DNA from: Candidatus Omnitrophota bacterium
Lineage (GTDB): Bacteria > Hinthialibacterota > Hinthialibacteria > Hinthialibacterales > JAKPRU01
DNA: 34,021 bases
Assembly: GCA_029568995.1 (NCBI GenBank)
Contig: JAKPYU010000157.1
Span: forward strand, 1 to 34,021
Direction of reading: 5' to 3'
Both the position numbers and the translations under genes were made by a program. Below the pieces are notes generated by a model that had not been told where the DNA came from, did not search any database, and saw only the letters and a program-made list of their open reading frames with translations. Positions 8,769 through 17,295 of the stretch are shown one piece after another. Positions within the stretch are counted from its first letter, which is position 1; each line of letters opens with the position of its first letter.

Positions 8769-9749
8769 ATGCCATTTACCCGGAAAATCCTGACCTCCAT
8801 CGCGGTAGCCGCCGCGATTTTCTTTGTCATTGCTCTCTGGGCGAACTGGAAGGAGATGGCTGCTGCATTAGCCGCATTTCGCTGGTGGGTCCTGCCGGTT
8901 TGCCTGCTCCTGGCGTTCGGGAATTATGTCGTGCGCTTTTTCAAATGGCATTATTATGTCCAAATCCTGGATATCCCTCTGGATCGCAAATTGTCTCTGA
9001 AGGTCTTTTTCTCCGGCCTGTTGATGTCCGTGAGTCCGGGGAAGTTCGGCGAGGTATTCAAATCGTTCCTGGTAAAGGAATCGGTGGGCACGCCAATCAG
9101 CCGATCCGCGCCGATTGTACTGGCGGAACGGTTTACCGACTTTGTTGCGCTGGCGGTGATGTCGTTACTTGGATTGGCCATCCTGCCAAAAGAGTACCGA
9201 TTTCTGTTGTGGACTGCGTTCGGGATTATCGGCGCGACACTGGTTCTGGTAGCCTGGCGCTCGGCGATGTTTTGGCTTATCGACCTCTTGGCGCGCGTTC
9301 CCGGCTTTTCGGGCCGCGTGGATAAACTGCATAACGCATACCAGAGCGTCTATGCGCTCATTGCGCCCGGTCCGCTGGTGTGGGCGACCGCAATCAGTAT
9401 CGGCTCGTGGTTTTTTGAATGCCTGGCGTTTGCACTGGTGTTGTGGGGATTTGGGAATCCTCTGCCGCTTCTTCCGGCCACATTTATTTACGCGTTCGCT
9501 ACCATTGTCGGGGCGATTGTGATGATCGCCCCCGGCGGAACGGGGCCGACGGAGGGAGTGATGGTTGCCTTCCTGTGCTACCAGGGGCTGCCGAACGCAA
9601 CGGCGGCGTCCGCAACGTTAGTTATTCGTCTCTGTACTCTCTGGTTTGCCGTGGCGGTGGGGATGACTACCCTGTTTCTCAACCGCGATTCGTTCGGCAA
9701 GGCCGCCGAACAATTGGAGCAGGAGGGTGAATTCAAGGTAAAAGAGTAA
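8769..9749 (+). CDS. UPF0104 / LPG-synthase-like integral membrane protein
   Basis: Polytopic inner-membrane protein (326 residues, about 8 membrane segments) of the flippase-like 'lysylphosphatidylglycerol synthase TM region' family. Signature stretches are VVRFFKWHYYVQIL (49-62), SVSPGKFGEVFKSFLVK (near 93-109), IVLAERFTDFVALAV (near 117-131) and APGGTGPTEG (near 254-263). Family members include the membrane half of MprF and AglD-type proteins linked to lipid or glycolipid transfer. There is no cytosolic aminoacyl-transferase domain here. Start: ATG with AAGGA 7 nt upstream. It is co-transcribed with the transglutaminase-like/TPR gene, which suggests a shared envelope role. The transported lipid or substrate cannot be inferred. 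Confidence 0.85.
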   Translation: MPFTRKILTSIAVAAAIFFVIALWANWKEMAAALAAFRWWVLPVCLLLAFGNYVVRFFKWHYYVQILDIPLDRKLSLKVFFSGLLMSVSPGKFGEVFKSFLVKESVGTPISRSAPIVLAERFTDFVALAVMSLLGLAILPKEYRFLLWTAFGIIGATLVLVAWRSAMFWLIDLLARVPGFSGRVDKLHNAYQSVYALIAPGPLVWATAISIGSWFFECLAFALVLWGFGNPLPLLPATFIYAFATIVGAIVMIAPGGTGPTEGVMVAFLCYQGLPNATAASATLVIRLCTLWFAVAVGMTTLFLNRDSFGKAAEQLEQEGEFKVKE

Positions 9750-9772
9750 ACAGTACGGACAGGTTGTTTTCT

Positions 9773-9806
9773 CCCTCTCCCTCCGGGAGAGGGCTGGGGT
9801 GAGGGT
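9773..9806. repeat. Palindromic intergenic repeat (CCCTCTCC...GGAGAGGG) between convergent genes
   Basis: A perfect 8-bp inverted repeat (9773-9780 with 9786-9793, 5-nt loop) is followed by CTGGGGTGAGGG. I recall this as a boilerplate intergenic element of many environmental bacterial genomes. It fills most of the 68-bp gap between the UPF0104 gene and the convergent ABC transporter gene. It could act as a bidirectional transcription stop, but it lacks a clear U-tract. Confidence 0.7.
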
Positions 9807-9817
9807 TCTTCCGGGCA

Positions 9818-12031
9818 TTACGTCAGCTGTTTTCGGAATCGGAAGAGGCTGATAGCGAGAATCACGAGACAACAGGCAGTCAGGCCGCAGATCTGCGGAA
9901 CCAGATCGATAAAGTCTGCCGCCCGCAAAATGATTCCCCTCAACATCTGCAGGAAATATGTTACCGGAATCATGAAAGTTACCAGGTAGATGGGAAGCGG
10001 CATCTGCTCGCGCGGAAACATGAATCCCGATAAGAGCACCGAAGGCAGCATAATCAGAAACGCGAATTGCATGGCCTGAAGCTGTGTCCGCGCCACGGTG
10101 GAAACCAACAATCCCAGCCCCAGCGAGCAAACCAGGAAGAGAAAACAGAGAACTAACAGAAGGGGGAGGCTGCCGTGGATGGGAACGCCGAACACGAGCA
10201 TCATGACTGTGAGAATGATCATGGTCTCGAGGAATCCGATGGCGGCATACGGGATCAGCTTGCCGAGCAACAGTCCGACACGGCCGACAGGGGTGACAAA
10301 CAGCTGTTCCAGCGTGCCTAACTCCCGTTCGCGCACAATGGCGAATGATGTAAGGAATAACGTTACCAGTTGCAGGATGATGCCGACCAATCCGGGCACA
10401 AAGAAGTGAGAACTCTCCAGGTTGGGGTTGTACAGCAAGCGCGGGCGGATATCAATCGGCAGGGCGGCATGGCCCGCCGGGTCGCGGGCGGGCGCTCTCT
10501 CCAGGCTTTCGGCTAACACCTTGGCCATCTGGGTGGATTTCATCACTCCCAGCAGTTTCGCCGCATTCAGCGCCACGGCAGCAACCTGGGAATCGCTTCC
10601 ATCCACCAAAACCTGTACCTGTACCTGTTCTCCCCGCACCAAACGATCCGAGTAGTTGGGCGGGATACGAATTCCGACTTTTGTGCGACCGGATGTCAGC
10701 GCCCTTCGGAACGATTCTTCGTCAAATACACGTTCGACAATTCGAAACGTATGCGTATTCTCAAAGGCTTCCACGAGCTCTTTCGCGTAACGACGACCAT
10801 CCAGGTCATAAACCACGGTAGAGATATACTCGATCTCCGTTTGAATGGCATACCCGAAGATCAACGTCTGCAAAACCGGGATAATGAGCATGAAAACGAG
10901 GGTGGACGGTTCACGGCGGATATGAGAGAACTCTTTCAGAAGGATCGCCCAGAACCCGTGGGTTGCTTTGCCGGGGGTAACGGTTTTTTGGGGCGTCTTG
11001 AAAGGTACGGAAGGAGGTTCGATGTCCGAGTCTGAAGCGGTTGGAATGCGCGGTTCCGGCGAAGATCCCGATGGGACATCGGATTGCGAATTCTGTAACG
11101 TGGCCGCACGGGAGAGCGAGACAAATACATCTTCCAGCGTTGGAGCAATGGCCCGCAAGTGAATTGCGTGTTCAGGCAAGTTCAGCGTGGTTACCAGACT
11201 GTTTTCCGACAGATCGTCGGAAATGAGAAGATGAATCGTCTGGCCGAATAACGTTGCATCCAGTACACCATGTACTTGCCGGAGGTGTGACAACTTCTCC
11301 GTCGGCGCGGGAATCTCTAATTCGAAACGACGGGTTCCTTCGGGTGTTACGCTGGGAAGCATTTTCAGATCATTGGGTTTTCCGCAAACAATGAGTTTCG
11401 ACAAGTAGATATAACCGACATCTGAACATCGTTCCGCCTCATCCATGTAATGCGTGGTGACAAAGAGGGTAACGCCTCGACCGGAGAGTTCGAATAGAAG
11501 GTCCCAGAGATCCCGTCTCGCGACGGGATCGATTCCGGCGGTAGGTTCGTCGAGAAAAACCACCTCCGGTTCATGAATGAGAGCGCAGGCCAGGGCGAGC
11601 CGTTGTTTCCAGCCGCCGGAAAGGGTACCTGATAGTTGCTCGATGCGGTCGCCAAGTCCGGTCAGGTCCAGAACCGCCTGGATCCGGTCCTGAATACGAC
11701 TGCCGGTCAATCCATAGATCCGTCCGGCGAACTCAAGGTTCTCTCGCACGCTCAAGTCGCCATACAAGCTGAATTTCTGGGACATGTAGCCGATTCGGCG
11801 CTTGATGGCCTCCGGCTCGGTAGAGATATCGTATCCCAGGACGCTGGCGGAACCGGCCGAGGGTCCCAGGACACCGCAGAGCATTCGGATAATCGTAGAT
11901 TTTCCGCTGCCATTCGGGCCGAGGAGGCCGAAAATAGCGCCACGCTCGACGTTGAAACTCACCGAGTCCACTGCGACCAACTGAGCGAAGCGACGGGTAA
12001 GACGATTAAGGGTGATAACAGGAGCGTTCAT
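9818..12031 (-). CDS. Fused ABC transporter: ATPase plus ABC-2-type permease
   Basis: Single polypeptide (737 residues from the chosen start) carrying both halves of an export ABC transporter. The N-terminal ATPase shows Walker A GPNGSGKST (about 38-46), the LSGG signature (about 137-140), Walker B VVFLDEP and the switch His in TTHYMDEAE. A Pro/Ser-rich linker (about 318-360) leads to an ABC-2 permease starting at FWAILLKEFSHIRREP, with one early membrane helix, a large periplasmic loop, and five C-terminal helices. In most bacteria the pair is encoded by separate genes (YbhF with YbhS/YbhR type). I chose the ATG at 12031, which overlaps the HlyD stop as ATGA; an upstream ATG at 12058 would add nine residues. 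Cargo unknown. It works with the HlyD adaptor encoded upstream. Confidence 0.92.
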   Translation of the reverse strand: MNAPVITLNRLTRRFAQLVAVDSVSFNVERGAIFGLLGPNGSGKSTIIRMLCGVLGPSAGSASVLGYDISTEPEAIKRRIGYMSQKFSLYGDLSVRENLEFAGRIYGLTGSRIQDRIQAVLDLTGLGDRIEQLSGTLSGGWKQRLALACALIHEPEVVFLDEPTAGIDPVARRDLWDLLFELSGRGVTLFVTTHYMDEAERCSDVGYIYLSKLIVCGKPNDLKMLPSVTPEGTRRFELEIPAPTEKLSHLRQVHGVLDATLFGQTIHLLISDDLSENSLVTTLNLPEHAIHLRAIAPTLEDVFVSLSRAATLQNSQSDVPSGSSPEPRIPTASDSDIEPPSVPFKTPQKTVTPGKATHGFWAILLKEFSHIRREPSTLVFMLIIPVLQTLIFGYAIQTEIEYISTVVYDLDGRRYAKELVEAFENTHTFRIVERVFDEESFRRALTSGRTKVGIRIPPNYSDRLVRGEQVQVQVLVDGSDSQVAAVALNAAKLLGVMKSTQMAKVLAESLERAPARDPAGHAALPIDIRPRLLYNPNLESSHFFVPGLVGIILQLVTLFLTSFAIVRERELGTLEQLFVTPVGRVGLLLGKLIPYAAIGFLETMIILTVMMLVFGVPIHGSLPLLLVLCFLFLVCSLGLGLLVSTVARTQLQAMQFAFLIMLPSVLLSGFMFPREQMPLPIYLVTFMIPVTYFLQMLRGIILRAADFIDLVPQICGLTACCLVILAISLFRFRKQLT

Positions 12032-13164
12032 TCCGGAGATTCTCGGGACTCCAGCCATACATCCGTGACCATCCCGGGACGTACCCGGTCCAGGCCTTCA
12101 TCAATCGTTACCTTGATGCGGAACACCTGCTGGGAGCGGTCTTCCGGCGTCTGCACATTACCCGGCGTGAATTCCGCCTGGCGGGCAATGAAGGAAATGT
12201 GTGCGGCGAAGGTTTCTCCGGGGTAGCTGTCCACGGAAATAGGGACCTTCTGGTCTACCCGGATATTGAGTCGATTCTCCGGCACATACGCGCGAACCCA
12301 CAGATGGCTCGTGTCCATAATGGAAATGACGGGAGCGTTCGGCGCGACAAGATCGCCCGGCTGCAGCTCCACCGCTTCGATCACGCCTTCAACCGGTGCT
12401 GTAATGGTTAGTTCTTCGAGTTGTCGGTCAATGACGCGCAGCGCAGCGGACGCTGCCTCGACAGTCGCCTCGGCCTGCGCGATGTCTTCCGCGCGGTATC
12501 CGTTCACGCAGAGCTGCCAGGCCTGGCTTGCCTCTTCCAGCTGCGCCTTCGCTTCGGCGATATCCTCAATCCGCGTTCCCTCCTGGAGCAAAGTCAGTTC
12601 CTCCGAACGCACCTGAACCGTCGCGCGGGCTACCTTTCGTTCGGTTTCCGCTTTGTCCATATCCTCACGGGAGACGGTTTGCTGTTTGAGAAGGGTTTCA
12701 ACCCGTTTGTAATTTAATTCGGCCAGCTCCAGTTGTGCATTTGCCAGATCGAGTCGCGCCTGGGCTGCCGCGATTTCCTGTTTGCGCGGACCGACCTCCA
12801 ATTTCTGCAGCCGGGCGGCCAGCTGATCGCGACGCGCCTGAGCCTGCGCAATCTCCTCCTCCCGGAATCCCGCCTTTCGTTTTTCGCATTCGGCTTGCGC
12901 GGCGGATAGTTTTGACTGTGCCTCGGCTCGTCTCTCCAGCAGGTCGAACGGCTCCAGCTTCACGAGCACATCGCCCACGCTGACCCGTCTTCCTTCCTCG
13001 GCGGATACCTCATGTACTCGTCCGCCGACACGAGATCCCACGCGGATTTCATCCGCTTCGATGAACCCGGAGACTTTCAAAGGTTCCTTGATCTGCTGCT
13101 GGTAAAACAGGAAGGTGACTAACGCCCCCACCGCCACGACGAACAAGATGAATCGTTTAATCAT
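12028..13164 (-). CDS. HlyD-family membrane-fusion (periplasmic adaptor) protein
   Basis: Periplasmic adaptor linking an inner-membrane ABC exporter to the outer membrane, 378 residues. Residues about 5-22 form the inner-membrane anchor. They are followed by a lipoyl half (IKEPLKVSGFIEADEIRVGSR region), a long alpha-helical hairpin of Ala/Gln/Glu-rich heptads (about 80-225) with internal near-repeats (EEIAQAQARRDQL, KQEIAAAQARLDL, EDIAEAKAQLEEA, EDIAQAEATVEAA), the second lipoyl half (ITAPVEGVIEAVELQPGDLV) and a beta-barrel. It is YbhG/YhiI-like. The ATG at 13164 lies 19 nt after the propeller gene's stop, and its GGAG overlaps that stop. Its own stop overlaps the ABC start by ATGA, implying coupled translation and a fixed adaptor-to-transporter ratio. 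Confidence 0.93.
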   Translation of the reverse strand: MIKRFILFVVAVGALVTFLFYQQQIKEPLKVSGFIEADEIRVGSRVGGRVHEVSAEEGRRVSVGDVLVKLEPFDLLERRAEAQSKLSAAQAECEKRKAGFREEEIAQAQARRDQLAARLQKLEVGPRKQEIAAAQARLDLANAQLELAELNYKRVETLLKQQTVSREDMDKAETERKVARATVQVRSEELTLLQEGTRIEDIAEAKAQLEEASQAWQLCVNGYRAEDIAQAEATVEAASAALRVIDRQLEELTITAPVEGVIEAVELQPGDLVAPNAPVISIMDTSHLWVRAYVPENRLNIRVDQKVPISVDSYPGETFAAHISFIARQAEFTPGNVQTPEDRSQQVFRIKVTIDEGLDRVRPGMVTDVWLESRESPE

Positions 13165-13183
13165 CGGCTTGCACCAGGGTGTG

Positions 13184-14137
13184 TTACTCCGGGAAGAATC
13201 CCTTCAGCAATTTCTCCATCGGCCCATCATACGCCGCCTCGGCAAGGAACTCGATTCCCTGTTGATTCCCCCAACAATAGTAGATAACCGTTTTCCCGTT
13301 GTATTCACAGAGATCGGTATCGGCGTTGTTGATGTTGACCGAGTTCTTGATGTGTTCGACCTGCTCCGTTGTAAGATTGGGATTCGCGATCTGTTTGTCC
13401 TCGGTTTCGGAATGGACCATAAAGGGATTGAAGGGGCTGCTTTCCCATTGGATCAAATCTTTCGAACGAATCAGATAGGGTTCGTACGTCGGGCCGGGAA
13501 GTTCCTCATCGTAGATCATGTAGTACATCCCGTCGAGAAATCTCAGAGTCGGGCAGGAGGAATACCGATCTTTCGTGAAAATGCGGTCGGCGGGAAGGAG
13601 TTCCCATGTCTTGAGATTTTTTGACGTGGCAAAACGGATCGTGAACGGAACACCGCATTCCTCTTTGTCAGCGCGGAATTCGATGGCCATGGTATACCCA
13701 TTCGGCCCCCGGCAGACCGACGTGTTAAATATCTCCCAATTCGGCTTTTCCAGTACCATTGCGGAAGTCCACTCGTTCAGGTCTTTCGACTGGAATTGGT
13801 AGATTTTTGTGGTTCCCCAGCCTTTGACGCCGTACACATAGACCGTGTTCTTGTCAACATTCGCGCAGCCCAGATTGAATCCTTCCGCGAAAGATGCGGT
13901 CGGTTTTCCGGTTTCGACGTCAATGAAGTGGAAATACGAATCGCCGGTTGTGTTTGGTTTATAGTTTTTCCTTACGTATTCGAAGCGATAAAGACGGTTC
14001 TGAAATACGATGGGGGTAGTTTCCACAAGGTCGCAGTCGATGGTTCCCAGCTTGCGGATTTGCGGTTTTCCGGGCTGGGCCTGGGCGGTCAGGAAGAACG
14101 CGAATGCTAACAGGAGGCAGAGAAGAAGTCGATGCAT
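13184..14137 (-). CDS. Secreted five-bladed beta-propeller, glycosidase-like protein
   Basis: Exported protein of 317 residues. The signal peptide is MHRLLLCLLLAFAFFLTAQA. The mature part has the repeating pattern of GH43/GH32/GH117-type five-bladed propellers: ETTPIVFQNRLYRFEYVR, FATSKNLKTWELLP, SSCPTLRFLDGMYYMIYDEE, YLIRSKDLIQWESSPFNPFM and CEYNGKTVIYYCWGNQQG, each with 'Asp/Ser-x-x-Leu-x-x-Trp' turns. Catalytic residues cannot be assigned with confidence, so the substrate is unknown. An open frame extends to 14482, but that extension reads through repeat DNA, so the start is placed at the ATG (14137) before the signal peptide. It is the first gene of a run with the HlyD and ABC genes (19-nt gap); whether it is the exporter's cargo is speculation. 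Confidence 0.77.
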   Translation of the reverse strand: MHRLLLCLLLAFAFFLTAQAQPGKPQIRKLGTIDCDLVETTPIVFQNRLYRFEYVRKNYKPNTTGDSYFHFIDVETGKPTASFAEGFNLGCANVDKNTVYVYGVKGWGTTKIYQFQSKDLNEWTSAMVLEKPNWEIFNTSVCRGPNGYTMAIEFRADKEECGVPFTIRFATSKNLKTWELLPADRIFTKDRYSSCPTLRFLDGMYYMIYDEELPGPTYEPYLIRSKDLIQWESSPFNPFMVHSETEDKQIANPNLTTEQVEHIKNSVNINNADTDLCEYNGKTVIYYCWGNQQGIEFLAEAAYDGPMEKLLKGFFPE

Positions 14138-14173
14138 GTTTGTTTCTTTTGAACAGGTCAGGTGCTTGAAAAC

Positions 14174-14393
14174 TTCTCCCCCAAGTTTGGGGGATATACA
14201 GAGGGGGTTGAGTCTGCCGAGCGGATCGACCCCACTGTACGCCTTGAGATTCCTCACATTCGTTCGGAATGACAGGGGCCTGTCATTGCGACTGAGGGGG
14301 GAAATCTCGTTATCTGATAGGCCAGCCACAGATGGGTGTGAGCCTGCTTTACGGATCAACCCCACCCTACACCCTCCCCAATCCTGGGGAGGG
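14174..14393. repeat. Cluster of intergenic palindromic repeats
   Basis: The 281-bp gap between the propeller gene and the large secreted protein is mostly repeat DNA. It holds a TCCCCCAA-GT-TTGGGGGA palindrome (14177-14194), a GGATCGACCCCACTGTAC block (14223-14240) with a diverged second copy (14352-14369), a 28-bp block (14246-14273) that recurs exactly in inverted orientation at 29101-29128, and a second hairpin CCCTCCCCA/TGGGGAGGG (14372-14393). No gene is visible inside. The last hairpin lies just past the end of the large gene and may help end its transcript. Confidence 0.75.
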
Positions 14394-14418
14394 AGATCCT
14401 CGGACTCTGCCAGCACTT

Positions 14419-17295
14419 TCATTCTCCTCCCCACTGCATTCTCCAGGCGAGTTGGAGCAGCATCAGGTCGAGTGGTCCCCACTTGTTGTCGCCGCTGATA
14501 TCGCCTTCGGATTCGGTGTGCCAGAAGTTCTGCATGGTGAGGATATCGTTCGGATCGGTTTTGTTATCGCCGGTGAGGTCGGCGGCACGGGGCGACCAGG
14601 GTTCCGGGGCGTCAACGACGACAACCGAAGTGACCAGCGGATCGGCGGAGTTGCCGGAGTCATCCTCGGCAAGAACACTGACCGTGTAGATCTCCGTTGT
14701 GAGGTCCGCGCCAAAAAGGCTTTCGGGGAAATTCGAAATAGTGACCTGGTGTTGCCCGGATACGGTGTCGTATGCCAAGGCGACTTCATGAAAACTCTCC
14801 GGGTCTTCACTGGGAGCGATATGAGCGGTCACGCTCAGGTTTTCGGGTTCCGTGCTTTCATCCTCCACGGTCGCGGTGACCAGCAATTCCTGCCCCCGGA
14901 CGACATTGGCGGTAGCGCTTCCTGTGGCGATCACCGGCTCCACATTGTCGGGCACGCCTTCATCTTCCAGGCTGGCAACATAGGGCGCACCGACGGTGAA
15001 ATGCGCAAACGATTCCGGCATGGGATCGGGAAGCATCATTGGAACCTGGATCTGTACCGGGCCTTGAACCTGAGCCAGACGGTCGGAGGTTTCCTGAAAT
15101 GCGTCTGCAATAGACTGCCCGGACAGCAATTGATCGAAGAAGATGTCACTGAATGAGAAGGGCTGCCCGGTGCTCGCGAGCGTACCGAACAGGGCCTTGT
15201 TAGATTCGCCTGCGCCGGTGCCGGCGAGGATGAGCAGATTCGGATTACCACCGGCGGCGGTACGAATAAGGGAGCCGACCGCAGCGGCGTGATCGCAGTC
15301 CAGAATAAGCAGGGTTTCTCCTGTGCGATTTGCCAGAGCGAGCGCTGCCCCCAGGACATTCACATCCAACGTACTTCCGTCGGACAGGCGGAGTTCTCCG
15401 ACTTCCCCGGCAGCGCCTACGCAGTAAATTGTCAGAGGATCTTCCCTGGGAACGGTGGCGATTCGATTCACCAGGGCCGCTGTGGTGACCGGCGCGGTGA
15501 CCGGGACCTCCGGCTCGCCTGGAATGGCATTCTCACTGAACACCTCCAGTCGGGTATCCGTGAATCGCTGTTCCGTTGTCAACTCGATATAGCGATCCCG
15601 AATGAGGCGTTCGATGGTTTCCTGCGAAAGGTGCGCATCCGCTTGTCCTGCGACCAGGACCATGTTTCCAAACAGCACGCTTAGAATGTCCTCTTGTGCA
15701 AGCAGTTTGTTCCCTTGCAGCCATTTTCCGCTTGCACGAAGCGCGCCGACCGGAATGGTCAGAATCCCGCTTCGTCCCACAACAGGCACACCAAAGTCGC
15801 GCATGTCGAATTGTGCAATCGCTCGCCACACACCGATGAGCATGCCAGGGCCTTCCACGGGAACATGCACGAGGAAGCGATCATCCCCCGGACTCAACGG
15901 TATGTTGGCATAGAACGGTGTACCGAGACCCCGTTGAACAAATATCTGTACGTTCCTGACGCCCGGATTGAAGCCGAGCCGCCCGCCAATATGAACCACA
16001 TCCCCCACGTTTTCCGTCAATGGGGAATCCGTAGTGAGGTAGATCGGGATTGCCCGGTTGAAAATCGTTCGGAGCCTTGGATCGGGCGGTCTGCCGGGGG
16101 TATAGACGATAGTTCCCTGCCAGGTTGCAGAAGAGACGATGGCATTGGCGGCGCTGAGAGGAGAGGCATAGGCCCCGATCACAAAGTTACGTCGAATGGT
16201 TACAGGGGGATCGACCGGAAGAAGTGCCGCTACGGTGGGTTCCGGGGCAATGGTCAGGACACACACACCCGGCATGATCAGTTCCGGCGGATTCAACCGG
16301 GCCACCATTCCCGGACTGATTTGAAGCATTTTCATTCGTACAAGGGCGCGTCTGTTTGTTCTGGGGATCAGCTCGCATGTGAAGCGGACCGGCTCACCCC
16401 CGGTGAATTGCACCCGTTCCAATACGTGCAACTTGAATAGCGCCTCACCCGGAAGGGCGGATCTCTGGGTGGGGGTCGGGGTGAAGGTTGCTATATTCGC
16501 GATGGGGGTCACCGGGATCACCGTAAGCCGCTGGAACGGCGTGGCTGTGGGTCTTTGGATGATCGGTGTCCTGGTTGGAGTGCTCGTCTGCGTGGGCTTA
16601 GGCGTCTCGGTAGGAATGGGGATGACCGTCGGAGTCTCGGTTGGGACGGCAGTCGGGGTCTCGGTCGGGAGTTTAGTGGGGGTGGCCTCGCCCGGAAGGA
16701 TGGTGATTGTTCCATCCACCGGAGTCAGTGCAGCCAGCGGACCTTTCACACTATCAAGGAACAGCAGCGTTGATGTCGGAACCGCGTCCTCCGCGACACG
16801 GAACCAGATCCCCATGAGAATGCCTTGTCCGGAGATCGGTTTCGCTGTTCCCGCGATGGCCACAACCCGCAGTCGGCCCGGATAGACAGTTGCGCCAGTT
16901 ACCGCGTACCAATCTTTTGTCAACGTGCCGCCCAACGGATTGACCACCACCGGAGTCAGCAGCATTGGATTATAGAGAAGATCGAACTGGAAGAAGTCAA
17001 GCGTTGGGATATCGATTCCAAACAGATAGATGAGCACGGCCTCCCCGGGCCGGACCGCTTCGTCCTTGATTTTGAGTACCTGATGAATCTCCGGCACGGG
17101 CGTGGGAGATTCGATGCGCGGGGTTGGGGTCGGTGTTTCGAATAGTCTTGCCGGGGTCCACGTGGGCAGGATGTTCAGTCTCTCCGAGATCCCAAAGGGC
17201 TTTGCCTGGCTCAACGGCGAGCTCGGTTCTCCGGCTGCCGCGATTCCGGTGGGTATCGAGACAAGGAGAAGAAACCACACGGGTATCCGTTTCAT
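14419..17295 (-). CDS. Large secreted protein: cohesin-like, Pro/Thr linker, degenerate C13-like domain, dockerin
   Basis: Exported protein of 958 residues. Start: ATG at 17295, preceded by AGGAGGT at good spacing; it opens a clear signal peptide (1-22). Domains in order: a cohesin-like beta-sandwich (about 72-200; VLKIKDEAVRPGEAVLIYLF, FFQFDLLYNPMLL), a TPTETPT-type linker (about 203-282), a beta-rich region of unknown type (to about 520), a C13/legumain-like caspase fold (about 542-758), an Ig-like region, and a dockerin-type pair of Ca-binding loops (DLTGDNKTDPND and DISGDNKWGPLD, about 905-942). In the C13-like part the expected 'GHG' His is replaced (YCVGAAG, 624-630) and the 'D-x-C-x-S-G' Cys position reads DCDHAA, so it is probably not an active peptidase. 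A TATGAT (17343-17338) may be its -10 box. Role unknown; a surface scaffold or assembly protein is an inference. Confidence 0.8.
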   Translation of the reverse strand: MKRIPVWFLLLVSIPTGIAAAGEPSSPLSQAKPFGISERLNILPTWTPARLFETPTPTPRIESPTPVPEIHQVLKIKDEAVRPGEAVLIYLFGIDIPTLDFFQFDLLYNPMLLTPVVVNPLGGTLTKDWYAVTGATVYPGRLRVVAIAGTAKPISGQGILMGIWFRVAEDAVPTSTLLFLDSVKGPLAALTPVDGTITILPGEATPTKLPTETPTAVPTETPTVIPIPTETPKPTQTSTPTRTPIIQRPTATPFQRLTVIPVTPIANIATFTPTPTQRSALPGEALFKLHVLERVQFTGGEPVRFTCELIPRTNRRALVRMKMLQISPGMVARLNPPELIMPGVCVLTIAPEPTVAALLPVDPPVTIRRNFVIGAYASPLSAANAIVSSATWQGTIVYTPGRPPDPRLRTIFNRAIPIYLTTDSPLTENVGDVVHIGGRLGFNPGVRNVQIFVQRGLGTPFYANIPLSPGDDRFLVHVPVEGPGMLIGVWRAIAQFDMRDFGVPVVGRSGILTIPVGALRASGKWLQGNKLLAQEDILSVLFGNMVLVAGQADAHLSQETIERLIRDRYIELTTEQRFTDTRLEVFSENAIPGEPEVPVTAPVTTAALVNRIATVPREDPLTIYCVGAAGEVGELRLSDGSTLDVNVLGAALALANRTGETLLILDCDHAAAVGSLIRTAAGGNPNLLILAGTGAGESNKALFGTLASTGQPFSFSDIFFDQLLSGQSIADAFQETSDRLAQVQGPVQIQVPMMLPDPMPESFAHFTVGAPYVASLEDEGVPDNVEPVIATGSATANVVRGQELLVTATVEDESTEPENLSVTAHIAPSEDPESFHEVALAYDTVSGQHQVTISNFPESLFGADLTTEIYTVSVLAEDDSGNSADPLVTSVVVVDAPEPWSPRAADLTGDNKTDPNDILTMQNFWHTESEGDISGDNKWGPLDLMLLQLAWRMQWGGE

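Noticed and set aside
14138..14482. N-terminal extension of the secreted propeller protein
   Set aside because: The extra 115 codons read through repeat DNA; the signal peptide starts at the ATG at 14137.
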